A stretch of DNA of 55,511 nt from Deltaproteobacteria bacterium (lineage in GTDB: Bacteria; Desulfobacterota; Desulfobaccia; Desulfobaccales; Desulfobaccaceae), in contig JAFDGA010000025.1 in the NCBI GenBank assembly GCA_019309545.1, positions 1-55,511 on the forward strand. The letters run 5' to 3'. Position 1 is the stretch's first letter, and the number at the start of each line of letters is the position of its first letter. The position numbers and the translations under genes are program-made. The notes beneath the pieces are model-generated. The model was not told the origin of the DNA. It saw only the letters and a list, made by a program, of their open reading frames with translations, and did not search any database. Below, one piece after another: positions 19,078 to 28,977 of the stretch.

Positions 19078-19184
19078 GAAGGGTTTATTATCTGACCCGG
19101 AGCTTGGATCCAAGTTGATGGACCGAGACTCGCCTGATAAAAGTGGGGTGTTTACTCCAGCGACTCGGTCTGGAGTTTTTTTTT
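19078..19184 (+). ncRNA. Attenuator-like leader RNA of panC-panD (possible pan motif)
   Basis: The leader holds an upstream hairpin AGCTTG/CAAGTT closed by GATC and then two mutually exclusive helices. The sequence at 19119-19127 (core GACCGAG) can pair with 19164-19172 (core CTCGGTC), with an unpaired A on each side just inside the helix. The alternative is the terminator stem at 19154-19176. The two share bases 19170-19172, so one excludes the other. A published candidate RNA, the pan motif, is found upstream of panB/C/D genes in groups including deltaproteobacteria and is described as having conserved bulged adenosines. This leader could be one, but I cannot confirm its consensus by reading. 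Confidence 0.5.
19154..19184 (+). terminator. Intrinsic terminator in the panC leader
   Basis: ACTCCAG (19154-19160) pairs perfectly with CTGGAGT (19170-19176) and runs into nine T. It lies between the panC promoter and the panC start, so it can act both as a stop for dxs readthrough and as an attenuator. Confidence 0.8.
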
Positions 19185-19201
19185 GCGGGTTAGGGCAGGT
19201 T

Positions 19202-20056
19202 GTGGAAATCATCCGAAGTCCTCAGGACATGCAAGATCAGGCCCTAAAATGGCGGACGGCCGGGCAACGGATTGTGCTGGTACCGACCATGGGCTTTTTT
19301 CATCAAGGACATCTGAGCCTGATGGAGTATGGTCGTACGGTTGGCGACCGGCTGGTGGTCAGCCTGTTTGTCAATCCCACCCAGTTCGGCCCCAATGAGG
19401 ATCTGGAGCAATATCCCCGGGACGAAGCTCGGGACTGCGAATTGGCCCGGCAGGTGGGAGTGGATGTACTTTTTGCCCCGGAACCACAATCGATGTACCC
19501 TCCTGGTTATCAAACTTATGTGACGGTGGAACAGCTCACCCAAGGGCTGTGTGGCGCCTTTCGGCCCACGCATTTCCGGGGGGTTACCACCGTGGTGCTC
19601 AAGTTATTCAACCTGGTGCAGCCCCACATCGCGGTTTTTGGCGAAAAGGACTACCAGCAACTGGTCACTATTCAGCGGATGGTAGTCGATCTTAATCTGC
19701 CCCTGGCAGTCGTAGGCCGCCCCATCGTCCGGGAACCAGACGGGTTGGCCATGAGTTCCCGCAACCGTTATTTGACTCTGGAGGAACGGCAGTCAGCTCT
19801 TTGCCTTTATAAAGCCGGGCGGGGTGCCCAAGAATTGGTGGCCAACGGGGAGGTCAGGCGGGACCGGCTGATGGCTACCGTCTCGCAAATGCTCAATCAT
19901 AGCCCCGGGACAGTTGTTGATTACGTTTCTCTGGTAGAGCCATCCACCCTTGCTGAGGTCGATATTATCCAAGGTGCCGCTCGTTTGGCCATGGCCGTGC
20001 GGATCGGGCGGACGAGATTGATTGATAATTTTTTACTAGAGGAATCCAGATCATGA
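19202..20056 (+). CDS. panC: Pantothenate synthetase
   Basis: PanC joins pantoate and beta-alanine with ATP to give pantothenate, the precursor of CoA. The protein shows [15 protein letters not shown] (nucleotide-binding HxGH-type motif), [25 protein letters not shown] and SSRNRYL. The frame is open back to 19115 but that region contains the terminator, so the GTG at 19202, with AGGGCAGG upstream and opening [10 protein letters not shown], is the better start (284 residues, normal for the family). It overlaps panD by four bases. Confidence 0.94.
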   Translation: MEIIRSPQDMQDQALKWRTAGQRIVLVPTMGFFHQGHLSLMEYGRTVGDRLVVSLFVNPTQFGPNEDLEQYPRDEARDCELARQVGVDVLFAPEPQSMYPPGYQTYVTVEQLTQGLCGAFRPTHFRGVTTVVLKLFNLVQPHIAVFGEKDYQQLVTIQRMVVDLNLPLAVVGRPIVREPDGLAMSSRNRYLTLEERQSALCLYKAGRGAQELVANGEVRRDRLMATVSQMLNHSPGTVVDYVSLVEPSTLAEVDIIQGAARLAMAVRIGRTRLIDNFLLEESRS

Positions 20057-20430
20057 TGCGCACCATGCTCAAATCAAAAATTCACCGGGCGACAGTTACC
20101 ATGTCCGATCTGCATTATGAAGGGTCTCTGACCATTGATTGCCGCCTGATGCAACTGGCCAATATCCTGCCTTATGAAATGGTCCACGTCTATAACATTT
20201 CCAACGGCGAACGTTTTCAGACTTATGCCCTGGAGGGGGAGGCGGGCAGCGGCGTCATTTGCCTGAATGGCGCCGCGGCCCGTAAAGGTGCGCCCGGGGA
20301 CCTGATTATCATCACCACTTATGCTACTTATAGCGAGGCCGAATTGCAGCAATACCAACCCCTGATCATCCTGGTAGACGCGCAAAATCAGGCCAGAATG
20401 CCTTTCCCCAAAAAATCCTTGTCTTTTTAA
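20053..20430 (+). CDS. panD: Aspartate 1-decarboxylase, pyruvoyl-dependent
   Basis: PanD makes beta-alanine from aspartate and so feeds PanC directly. The proenzyme self-cleaves between Gly and Ser in YEGSLTID to create the pyruvoyl cofactor; that site and the NGAAAR segment are intact. The first ATG (20053) overlaps the panC stop; the family-typical opening [12 protein letters not shown] begins at the ATG at 20065, so the first four residues may not be used. The length of about 125 residues is typical. Confidence 0.95.
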   Translation: MMRTMLKSKIHRATVTMSDLHYEGSLTIDCRLMQLANILPYEMVHVYNISNGERFQTYALEGEAGSGVICLNGAAARKGAPGDLIIITTYATYSEAELQQYQPLIILVDAQNQARMPFPKKSLSF

Positions 20431-20448
20431 TGATTTTTCTGTTATAAT
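20419..20448 (+). promoter_or_regulatory. Promoter for metK
   Basis: TTGTCT (20419-20424) and a perfect TATAAT (20443-20448) are 18 bp apart. The -35 box overlaps the end of panD. The leader would be about 58 nt. Confidence 0.65.
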
Positions 20449-20466
20449 TTAAAAATTTTGCTGCTC

Positions 20467-20487
20467 AACCCCATTTATGCAGGGGTT
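20467..20487 (+). other. Hairpin in the metK 5' leader
   Basis: AACCCC (20467-20472) pairs with GGGGTT (20482-20487) around a nine-base loop, just upstream of the metK ribosome-binding site AAGGAG at 20499-20504. It is too short to recognise as a known SAM riboswitch. Confidence 0.35.
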
Positions 20488-20512
20488 AATTTGTAGACAA
20501 GGAGCACAATGC

Positions 20513-21679
20513 ATGGCGATTTCAGATTTTCTTTTTACTTCCGAATCGGTTGCCGAAGGACATCCTGATAAAGTCGCTGATCAGATTTCGGATGCGATTT
20601 TAGACGCGATCATTGCCCAAGATAAATATGCCCGAGTTGCGGCTGAAACTCTGGTTACCACTGGTATGGCCTTTATCGCTGGCGAGATTACTACTACGGC
20701 AGTGGTCGATATGCCCGGTATTGTCCGGGAAACCATCAAAGAGATCGGCTACAACGATTCCTCTATGGGATTTGATTGGGAAACCTGCGCGGTTATTACT
20801 TCCATTGACAAACAATCCCCGGATATTGCCATGGGTGTTGATGGCCGCGGTTTATTTCCAGAGCAAGGCGCTGGTGATCAGGGCCTGATGTTTGGCTATG
20901 CCTGTGATGAGACTGAGGAATTGATGCCGATGCCCATCTGGTATGCCCATCGCTTGGCCGAACGTCTGGCCTATGTGCGCAAGTCGGAAATACTGCCCTT
21001 TTTGCGACCGGATGGCAAGACCCAGGTGACCGTCACTTATGAAAACGGCACCCCCAAGTCCATCCACACCGTCGTAGTGGCGGCGCAACACACTCCCGAA
21101 GTTACCCGTAAGCAGATTGAAGAAAGTATCATCGAGGAGGTCATCAAAAAGGCCATCCCGGCGCATCTGCTGCACGCCGGTACCAAGTTTTTGGTCAACA
21201 CCACCGGCCGTTTTGTGGTCGGCGGCCCCCTGGGAGACTGTGGTATGACCGGCCGCAAGATCATTGTCGACACCTATGGCGGCGCCGGATATCATGGCGG
21301 GGGCGCATTTTCTGGCAAAGACCCCTCCAAAGTCGATCGCACCTCCTCCTACATGCTTCGCCATGTGGCCAAAAATATCGTCGCCGCTGGCTTGGCTAAA
21401 CGCTGCGAAGTGCAGGTGGCTTATTCCATCGGCCTTCCCGATCCGCTTTCCATAATGGTCTATACCTATGGCACAGGGACTATCCCGGACTCTCAACTGC
21501 TGGAGATTATCAAAAGCACCTTCAACTTTAAGCCTGCGGCCATGATCAGCTACCTCAATATGCAGCGCCCGATTTTCAAGAAAACCGCCTGTTACGGACA
21601 CTTTGGCCGGGCGGACACAGATTTTACCTGGGAACAGACCAACCGGGTGGAGTTGTTAAAAGAAAAAGCCGGTCTGTGA
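20513..21679 (+). CDS. metK: S-adenosylmethionine synthetase
   Basis: MetK makes S-adenosylmethionine from methionine and ATP. The 388-residue protein has the family motifs [16 protein letters not shown], the hexapeptide-like GAGDQG and the P-loop-like [18 protein letters not shown] 20513 has AAGGAG eight bases upstream; a longer open frame to 20477 lacks a ribosome site. It lies just upstream of ahcY, so synthesis of SAM and removal of its by-product are adjacent, though separated by a terminator. Confidence 0.97.
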   Translation: MAISDFLFTSESVAEGHPDKVADQISDAILDAIIAQDKYARVAAETLVTTGMAFIAGEITTTAVVDMPGIVRETIKEIGYNDSSMGFDWETCAVITSIDKQSPDIAMGVDGRGLFPEQGAGDQGLMFGYACDETEELMPMPIWYAHRLAERLAYVRKSEILPFLRPDGKTQVTVTYENGTPKSIHTVVVAAQHTPEVTRKQIEESIIEEVIKKAIPAHLLHAGTKFLVNTTGRFVVGGPLGDCGMTGRKIIVDTYGGAGYHGGGAFSGKDPSKVDRTSSYMLRHVAKNIVAAGLAKRCEVQVAYSIGLPDPLSIMVYTYGTGTIPDSQLLEIIKSTFNFKPAAMISYLNMQRPIFKKTACYGHFGRADTDFTWEQTNRVELLKEKAGL

Positions 21680-21706
21680 GTTGGAGACGATTCTCGATTC
21701 CGGCGG

Positions 21707-21736
21707 GGCAGGGCGACCGCATACCCTGCCATTTTT
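21707..21736 (+). terminator. Intrinsic terminator after metK
   Basis: GGCAGGG (21707-21713) pairs perfectly with CCCTGCC (21724-21730) and is followed by A and five T. It lies 28 bp after the metK stop and before ahcY. Confidence 0.75.
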
Positions 21737-21767
21737 ATGAAATCACTTTGAAAATTCTGAGGTATAA

Positions 21768-23027
<1,260 letters not shown>

Positions 23028-23095
23028 GCCAGGGTCTTCACCTTTCCTTGAGACGCAGATGGTAATTAACCTTAGCAATATAAGGACAAGCAGAG

Positions 23096-23845
23096 TTGAC
23101 CCATCCTGAGGACGGCGAGTCTTGGGGTTGCCAGCCGGAAATTAATCTTCAGGCTGATTTCCGGGAGGTCGAAAAAAAGACCGTATTGGAAATGCTGAGG
23201 GACGGCCAGACCAGGGCTAAAGTTCTGGAGTTGGCCTCCCAGGCTCACCGGTTTGCGGGTCAGATTATCTCGCGGGTAGAACAAGAACTCGGAGAACTCC
23301 TCCAACCCGTGGCCTGTAAAGCAGGCTGCAGCTTCTGTTGTTATCATCAGATATTAATAACTCCCCCCGAGGCCTTTCAGATCGGGGATTACCTGCAAAG
23401 AAAATTTACTGACCATGATCAGCAGGCTCTGGCGGTCAAGGCGCAGAAGAACATCCAGGTTGTTGACGGCAAGGATCTGGAGGCCATAGTTCACGCCAGA
23501 CCGCAATTGCCATGCATATTTTTACAAAATAACCGCTGCTCTCTCTATGAAGTACGGCCTCTGGGCTGTCGGGCCTGGAGCTCGAGCCGGGCCGAACAAT
23601 GTAAAATCGGATTGGAGACCGGAGACCCATTGGCTGGCATTGGTGGTTATATCCACCGGCAGAAAATATCGGTGGCCATCCATACCGGACTCTTGCAGGG
23701 GACCAAGACCCTGGGCTTGGAGTCCGGTTATATGGATCTGGCCCAGGCCGTTAATGTTCTGCTTCACAATGATCTGGACAACCTGATGGACCGCTGGCTG
23801 AACGGTGAGGAGGTTTTTTCGGCAATTATAGATTATCGGGTTTGA
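23096..23845 (+). CDS. YkgJ-family cysteine-cluster protein
   Basis: The cysteine pattern is that of the zinc/iron-chelating YkgJ family: CKAGCSFCCYH near residue 80, then PCIFLQNNRCSLYEVRPLGCR near residue 145. The family binds a metal, probably zinc or an iron-sulfur cluster, and its function is unknown. The frame starts at TTG with AAGGAC upstream; a start at the Met in EMLRDGQ would remove about 32 residues. The length of 249 residues is longer than the core domain, with a helical N-terminal extension. It lies 68 bp after ahcY. Confidence 0.85.
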   Translation: MTHPEDGESWGCQPEINLQADFREVEKKTVLEMLRDGQTRAKVLELASQAHRFAGQIISRVEQELGELLQPVACKAGCSFCCYHQILITPPEAFQIGDYLQRKFTDHDQQALAVKAQKNIQVVDGKDLEAIVHARPQLPCIFLQNNRCSLYEVRPLGCRAWSSSRAEQCKIGLETGDPLAGIGGYIHRQKISVAIHTGLLQGTKTLGLESGYMDLAQAVNVLLHNDLDNLMDRWLNGEEVFSAIIDYRV

Positions 23846-23897
23846 ATTTATGAAGCCACGACGATAAGTTAATCGACCGGTTGGCAAGGGAGGAATC

Positions 23898-25316
23898 ATG
23901 ACCGCAATTAAATTTGGAACTTCGGGCTGGCGCGGACTTCTGGCTGAGGATTTTACCTTTGACAATGTCCGTCTGGTCTGTCAAGCGATCGCCAATTACT
24001 TGCGGAAAGAAGGGTTGGGAGCCCGGGGGCTGATTATCAGCCACGATACTCGCTTTTTATCCGAAAGTTTTGCTGCCGCGGCGGCCGAAATTATCGCCGG
24101 CAATGGCATGGCCAGCTATCTGACCACCCGGGATGCGCCGACCCCGGTGGTAACCTTCGCCATTGTCCATGACCAGCGGGATGGCGGGATCAATTTCACC
24201 GCCAGCCATAATCCCTATCCTTACAACGGCCTCAAGTTTTCTCCGGCCTGGGGCGGGCCGGCCCCTAACCCGGTGACCAATGCCATCGAAGCCATCATCC
24301 AGGAAGTAAGCCATAAAGATATCAAGATGTTGCCCCTGTCTGAGGCCCGACGCCAGGCTTTGGTGACCGATATTGACCCGCGGGATGATTATTTACGCGA
24401 CCTGGCCGCCAAAGTGGATACCAGCATTCTTAAACGGGCCGGTCTCAAGGTGGTGGTCGATACGCTTTATGGAACCGGCCGGGGCTATCTGGATCGCTTT
24501 CTTCAGGAAGCCGGGGTGACCGTTGAGACCCTGCACGACTGGCGGGACCCTTATTTTGGCGGACAGCAGCCGGAGCCTTCGGCCGAGATCTTGGCCGAGT
24601 TGCAGGACAGGGTAAAGACCAGCAGCGCTAATCTGGGGCTGGCGGTGGACGGCGATGCCGACCGTTTCGGGGTCATTGACGACCAGGGAGATTATCATGA
24701 AGCTAACGAGATCCTGGCGCTGTTGCTGGATTATCTGGTGGAGACCCGGGGGTGGAAGGATGGCGTGGCGCGCAGCGTCTCCACCACCCACCTCATTGAT
24801 CGGGTCGCCGCCTACCATGGCCTGCCGGTTTATGAAACTCCGGTAGGTTTCAAATATCTGGGAGATTTTATCCTCAAAAATAAGGTTACCATGGTCGCCG
24901 AAGAAAGCGAGGGCTTCTCCATGAAAGGCCACTTGCCGGAAAAAGACGGCATCCTGGCCGACCTGCTGGTCGCCGAAATGGTGGCCCGGAAAGGCAAGGA
25001 TCTTCCCCAGTTGCGGGACGAATTATTTGCCCGGGTAGGGCCGGTCTACACTCGGCGCATCAATCTCCGTTTAGCAGAGGAAGTTAAGCAGCGCCTACTG
25101 GCCCGCCTTACCACCCCCCCTGAGCGGATTGCCGGTCTGGCCGTCACCCAGCATATTACCATCGACGGCCATAAGTATATCCTAGAGGACGGCAGCTGGC
25201 TGTGCCTGCGGCCCTCGGGGACCGAACCGGTGGTGCGCCTCTATCTCGAAGCCCACAGTCTCGAGGGTTTAGAGAAGTTGAAGCAGGCCGGGCAAGCCCT
25301 GGTGGAACAGGTCTAA
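23898..25316 (+). CDS. Phosphoglucomutase/phosphomannomutase family protein
   Basis: This alpha-D-phosphohexomutase interconverts hexose 1- and 6-phosphates. The 472-residue protein shows the phosphoserine loop in FTASHNPYPYNGLKFS, the metal-binding loop DGDADRFGVID, the sugar-binding segment EESEGFSMKGH and the phosphate-binding loop LRPSGTEPVVRLYLEA. The opening FGTSGWRG is typical. Glucose or mannose specificity cannot be decided by eye. ATG has GGGAGGAATC upstream, and the stop is 6 bp before the site-2 protease gene. Confidence 0.94.
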   Translation: MTAIKFGTSGWRGLLAEDFTFDNVRLVCQAIANYLRKEGLGARGLIISHDTRFLSESFAAAAAEIIAGNGMASYLTTRDAPTPVVTFAIVHDQRDGGINFTASHNPYPYNGLKFSPAWGGPAPNPVTNAIEAIIQEVSHKDIKMLPLSEARRQALVTDIDPRDDYLRDLAAKVDTSILKRAGLKVVVDTLYGTGRGYLDRFLQEAGVTVETLHDWRDPYFGGQQPEPSAEILAELQDRVKTSSANLGLAVDGDADRFGVIDDQGDYHEANEILALLLDYLVETRGWKDGVARSVSTTHLIDRVAAYHGLPVYETPVGFKYLGDFILKNKVTMVAEESEGFSMKGHLPEKDGILADLLVAEMVARKGKDLPQLRDELFARVGPVYTRRINLRLAEEVKQRLLARLTTPPERIAGLAVTQHITIDGHKYILEDGSWLCLRPSGTEPVVRLYLEAHSLEGLEKLKQAGQALVEQV

Positions 25317-25322
25317 ACATCC

Positions 25323-25943
25323 ATGCTGCAGATGAGAACCGCCATCGACATTGCCTTGATGGTGGTGGTGTTATTTTTTTCGGTTATCGTCCACGAAGTG
25401 GCCCATGGCTATATCGCCCTGCTCAACGGCGACCCCACTGCCAAAAATTATGGCCGCTTGAGTTTCAATCCTCTGGTCCACATTGATCCGATCGGCACTA
25501 TCCTGGTCCCGGCCATCCTGCTGCTCAGCCATGCCGGCATCCTGTTCGGCTGGGCCAAACCAGTGCCGGTCAATCCCTTAAATTATCGTAATTATCGCCA
25601 GGGAGAAATTACCGTTAGTGTTGCCGGGCCGCTCAGTAATCTGTTGTTGGCGGTAATCTTTGCGGTGGTTTTGCGATTCGCCGGGGATAATCCGGGGCTG
25701 GTCCGTCTGTGCTATTATGGCTGTATTATCAATATCTTCCTGGCTCTATTCAATCTTATCCCCATCCCGCCGCTGGACGGTTCCCATGTGCTCCTGCATC
25801 TGTTGCCCCGTCCTCTGGACCGCTATTATGCTCAACTGGAACCGGTGGGGTTTGTGATCATCCTGATCCTGCTCTATACCGGGGTGTTGAACTTCATTAT
25901 TATGCCGATCTTTCGCTTCCTGGCCGCCATGTTGTTAGGTTGA
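25323..25943 (+). CDS. Site-2 protease family (M50) membrane metalloprotease
   Basis: This 206-residue intramembrane protease has the zinc motif HEVAHGY (about residues 23-29) and the second signature NLIPIPPLDGSHVL, both in transmembrane segments; about five or six helices are visible. It belongs to the small, PDZ-less group of M50 proteins found in many bacteria and archaea, whose substrates are unknown. It begins 6 bp after the phosphohexomutase stop and is probably cotranscribed. Confidence 0.92.
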   Translation: MLQMRTAIDIALMVVVLFFSVIVHEVAHGYIALLNGDPTAKNYGRLSFNPLVHIDPIGTILVPAILLLSHAGILFGWAKPVPVNPLNYRNYRQGEITVSVAGPLSNLLLAVIFAVVLRFAGDNPGLVRLCYYGCIINIFLALFNLIPIPPLDGSHVLLHLLPRPLDRYYAQLEPVGFVIILILLYTGVLNFIIMPIFRFLAAMLLG

Positions 25944-26058
25944 CGGGTGTCAGGAAATCAGTAAAATAAAGGTGACCAGGACAGAGGAAGGGTAAGTAGC
26001 CAGAGGTTAGTTATCAGTTCCGGTAAAAACCAGCGTCTCTAGTAGTTATCCTCCGCTT

Positions 26059-26082
26059 AGGGGCGCCCCGCCGGGTCCCCCC
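26059..26082. repeat. Degenerate copy of the GC palindrome found at 33064
   Basis: About 20 of 23 bases match the palindrome region at 33062-33084, including AGGGGCG and GGGTC. It lies between the site-2 protease and the XRE gene. It looks like an older member of a REP-like family. Confidence 0.45.
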
Positions 26083-26110
26083 GACCTTGGAAAATCCAGA
26101 GGAGGGAAGT

Positions 26111-26338
26111 ATGATAATCTGTAAGCTCAACGAACTGATGGAAAAAAATCAGATTTTGGATTTTGGGCGGCTAGCCAGGGAAACCGAGATCACTAAAGAC
26201 GTTCTGATCCGCTTGGCCGAGAACCAATGGCACCAAATCCGCCGGGAGCATCTTGATTGCCTCTGTCAATATTTCGATTGCGGAATTGAAGACCTGTTGG
26301 AGTACCAGGCCTTTGAAGGGAGCGTCCTGCCCGCTTAA
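26111..26338 (+). CDS. Small Cro/C1-type helix-turn-helix protein
   Basis: This 75-residue protein is almost entirely one XRE-type DNA-binding domain: LARETEITKDVLIRLAENQW forms the helix-turn-helix and LDCLCQYFDCGIEDLLEY the typical following helices. It resembles the short HTH_26-type regulators. ATG 26111 has GGAGGGA upstream. The target is unknown; it may regulate itself or neighbours. Confidence 0.82.
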   Translation: MIICKLNELMEKNQILDFGRLARETEITKDVLIRLAENQWHQIRREHLDCLCQYFDCGIEDLLEYQAFEGSVLPA

Positions 26339-26494
26339 AGCCAGATGGCTAAATCTGTTCCTCAGAGGCTGGATTTGATTAATTTTTGCAAATAGATTAC
26401 CCAATGTTAAAAAACCCTGGTACAGGCTTCCAGCCGGTTCCAAGGCACCGGCCAGCTGCCTGAGCCAAGAAGTTGCTTTGGGTTGCCCTAAACC

Positions 26495-27601
26495 ATGGAA
26501 GATAGATATGTGATAACCAGACATCGGCGGCATACTAAAGCCATTTCGGTCGGCGGCGTCCAGATCGGCGGTGGGGCCCCGGTGGTGGTGCAGTCCATGA
26601 CCAACACCGATACCTGTCAGGTGGACACTACCTTAAGCCAGATTGAGCGTCTGGCCGCGGCCGGCTGCGAGGTGGTGCGCCTGGCCATCCCTAACCATGA
26701 GGCAGTTCAGGCCTTTAAGGAAATCCGGGCGGCCAGTCCGGTCCCCCTCATCGCTGATATTCATTTCAATCATCGGCTGGCCCTGGCAGCCCTGGAGCAC
26801 GGCGCCGACGCGGTGCGGATCAACCCCGGCAATCTGGGCGGCCCTGACAAAACCCGGCCGGTGGTGGCGGCCTGCCAGGAACTGGGACGGCCCTTGCGCT
26901 TGGGAGTCAACTCCGGTTCCCTGGAGGCTGATCTCCTGGCCCAGCATGGCGGGCCCACCGCCCCGGCCCTGGTCGAGAGCGCCCTTAGGTGGGTGCACCT
27001 GTTTGAGGATTGGGGCTTTGACAACTTCAAGATTTCTCTCAAATCTTCCGATGTATTGATTAATGTCGCGGCTTATCAGGAGCTGGGCCGGCTGGTAGAT
27101 TACCCCCTGCATCTGGGGGTCACCGAGGCCGGCGGCCTGATTGCCGGTACGGTGAAATCGGCCCTGGGTATCGGCATGCTCCTGGTACAAGGGATTGGCG
27201 ACACCATCCGGGTGTCATTGACCCGCGACCCGGTGGAAGAGGTGCGGGTAGCCTATGAGATTTTGCGCGCCTTGCATCTCAGGAATCGGGGCGTCGAACT
27301 GATCTCCTGCCCCACCTGCGGCCGCTGTCAGATTGATCTGTTCAGTCTGGCCGAAGCCGCGGAACAGCGATTGAGGTCTATAAAACAGCCGCTTAAGGTA
27401 GCGATTATGGGCTGTGTGGTCAATGGTCCGGGCGAGGCCCGGGAGGCCGATGTCGGCATTGCCGGGGGCAAAGGGGTCGGCGCCCTGTTCAAACACGGCG
27501 AACTGGTCCGCCAGGTCCCGGAGGCCGACCTGCTCAGAGTCCTGCTGGAAGAAGTAGCAGCATTGACAGGAGAACCAGTAGAGATGCCTGAGAATGGTTA
27601 G
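26495..27601 (+). CDS. ispG: 4-hydroxy-3-methylbut-2-enyl-diphosphate synthase, flavodoxin/ferredoxin type
   Basis: IspG reduces methylerythritol cyclodiphosphate in the MEP pathway with a 4Fe-4S cluster. The 368-residue single-TIM-barrel bacterial form shows GGAPVVVQSMTNTDT at the start, RINPGNLGG, and the cluster ligands in SCPTCGRC and the later Cys of GCVVNGPGEA. It belongs to the same pathway as dxs (17005). The ribosome site before ATG 26495 is weak; a GTG at 26510 is an alternative. Confidence 0.96.
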   Translation: MEDRYVITRHRRHTKAISVGGVQIGGGAPVVVQSMTNTDTCQVDTTLSQIERLAAAGCEVVRLAIPNHEAVQAFKEIRAASPVPLIADIHFNHRLALAALEHGADAVRINPGNLGGPDKTRPVVAACQELGRPLRLGVNSGSLEADLLAQHGGPTAPALVESALRWVHLFEDWGFDNFKISLKSSDVLINVAAYQELGRLVDYPLHLGVTEAGGLIAGTVKSALGIGMLLVQGIGDTIRVSLTRDPVEEVRVAYEILRALHLRNRGVELISCPTCGRCQIDLFSLAEAAEQRLRSIKQPLKVAIMGCVVNGPGEAREADVGIAGGKGVGALFKHGELVRQVPEADLLRVLLEEVAALTGEPVEMPENG

Positions 27602-27669
27602 ATTACGGCCAACAACCAGGGCTACAATTGAATTTAAGACAGGTTTAGGAAATTATTTAAAAAATATTG

Positions 27670-27697
27670 TTGACATCCCCTAAAAAGCTTCTATTTA
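27670..27697 (+). promoter_or_regulatory. Promoter for the lipoprotein pair
   Basis: TTGACA (27670-27675) is followed after 16 bp by TATTTA (27692-27697). The -35 box is perfect and the -10 box is poor. Confidence 0.45.
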
Positions 27698-27718
27698 AAG
27701 AGCAGGGAGGGCTGCAAA

Positions 27719-28147
27719 ATGAGACATACGATGGCAATTGGCTTAATTGTGTTGGTAAGCTTTTGTTTTTGTGGATGCGCAACTGTTGATCATTCTGTCC
27801 GTATTGATACGGATAATACCGATGGTTATGCCACAGGTTACTACAAGGATGATCGTTTCGGGCAACTGGGAAGCTGGGGCTTTTGGTTTTTAGGTGGGTA
27901 TGCTGGTGATATTGTGTCCTACTGGCCATGGCGAGACCGACAGGGATACAGCGACCCGGTACAATTTGCTAGAGCAATTACCATGATAAACTACAGTAAA
28001 AAGTTAAAACGCATAGAGTACAACCGCTACGGTGACATAGTTGGATATGAATTTGAGACCAAACCAGCCAAAGCAAAAATGGGCTACAAACAAACTCCTC
28101 GTCAAGAGAGTTTGCCACCAGCATTTGGCTACGAGCCCGTTGATTAA
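27719..28147 (+). CDS. Putative lipoprotein, 142 aa, unknown family
   Basis: A signal peptide with a Cys after FCG in LVSFCFCGCA suggests lipidation near residue 20. The mature part is rich in Tyr, Trp, Gly and Asp and has no motif I recognise. ATG has AGGGAGGG upstream. The gene is visibly richer in A/T than its neighbours, with codons unlike the flanking metabolic genes, and it is followed 31 bp later by another small lipoprotein, so the pair may have been acquired together. Confidence 0.72.
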   Translation: MRHTMAIGLIVLVSFCFCGCATVDHSVRIDTDNTDGYATGYYKDDRFGQLGSWGFWFLGGYAGDIVSYWPWRDRQGYSDPVQFARAITMINYSKKLKRIEYNRYGDIVGYEFETKPAKAKMGYKQTPRQESLPPAFGYEPVD

Positions 28148-28178
28148 AAAATCAGCTACATTTGCAGGGAGTGCAGTC

Positions 28179-28499
28179 ATGTGCAAGACCTCAAAAATTA
28201 TACTTGTATTGCCATTAATGGCATTAATCTTTGCATGTGCTACCGACCAACGAGGATATCAACCCGTTAGCCAAGGCAAACCATCGTCGTTGGTGTTTGA
28301 AGACCCCATGAATGTTGACTTGGGTGCCCTACCCAGAATGCAAGATCTCCCCATCCCAGAGCCTCAAACAATGGCCCATAAAAAAGTTCGCCAATATGTC
28401 GGCATCATCAGGAACTATACCAACCACGAAATCTTTATCCCGTCGCAGAATAGTCAAGCAACCTTGACGGTAGCGCGGGGAATATCCTTTTATGTGTAA
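28179..28499 (+). CDS. Putative lipoprotein, 106 aa, unknown family
   Basis: I place the start at ATG 28179, preceded by AGGGAG, because this gives a clean lipoprotein signal: MCKTSKIILVLPLMALIFAC with the lipidated Cys at residue 20. The remainder (about 85 residues) contains a short beta-rich end with IIRNYTNHEIFIPS. I do not recognise the family. It is A/T-rich like the preceding gene and probably cotranscribed. Confidence 0.65.
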   Translation: MCKTSKIILVLPLMALIFACATDQRGYQPVSQGKPSSLVFEDPMNVDLGALPRMQDLPIPEPQTMAHKKVRQYVGIIRNYTNHEIFIPSQNSQATLTVARGISFYV

Positions 28500-28628
28500 A
28501 GATTACGATTTCATGGCGATCATCAGTACTAAAACCACCGCCGTCGAAGGGCTGGGATAGCGTAGGCGATACAGGACGCTGGCGCTTATCTCCCTCTGGT
28601 GTGGCTAATACTGGTAACTTTCCAGAAT

Positions 28629-28697
28629 CACAGAGGCACAGAGAACCAAAGGTTAAAAAGAATAAATGGGGGCCAAACTTATCTTTGTGTCTCTGTG
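28629..28697. repeat. Imperfect inverted repeat, CACAGAG type
   Basis: A 15-base arm (28629-28643) made of CACAGAG-type units faces a second arm (28683-28697) that matches its complement at 13 of 15 positions, across about 39 bases. Similar CACAGAG-rich palindromes are scattered in many bacterial genomes, so this is probably an interspersed non-coding repeat. Confidence 0.55.
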
Positions 28698-28892
28698 GAT
28701 AAAAGATCATATACTTTAACATCCCTAATCACATCTGGTCATTGCCAGTTCCTTAAAAGTCCGCCGTCAGGTCATAAACCACCATCAGTTTGCTCATCCT
28801 GCTTCGCCTCAAAAACTTTTGAGCGATATCCGGCATCGCGGCCAGGGAATGTTAATGGCCCCCGGAGCCGTCCTACGGGTCCAGCATATACC

Positions 28893-28922
28893 TTGACAAC
28901 CCCTCGGGAAATATATTAAAAT
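28893..28922 (+). promoter_or_regulatory. Promoter for the biotin carboxylase/OadA-like pair
   Basis: TTGACA (28893-28898) and TAAAAT (28917-28922) are 18 bp apart, giving a leader of about 50 nt. Confidence 0.65.
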
Positions 28923-28977
28923 CAAAGAAAAACCAGTAGTTTTGCATACTTTTAGGCTAAGCGAGCAAGTTCTATAA

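Larger units (their letters stand above)
28500..28977. other. Non-coding gap before the biotin carboxylase gene
   Basis: This stretch of about 480 bp has no convincing gene. It contains an inverted repeat of the CACAGAG type (28629-28697) and a good promoter (28893-28922). Open frames across it have no ribosome site or recognisable product. Confidence 0.55.

Noticed and set aside
19115-19201. Longer panC start at 19115
   Set aside because: The extension contains a perfect terminator hairpin with nine T and has no similarity to PanC, so the GTG at 19202 is preferred.
28599-28919. 106-codon plus-strand open frame in the gap before the biotin carboxylase
   Set aside because: It runs through the CACAGAG inverted repeat and the promoter, lacks a ribosome site and has non-coding-like composition.
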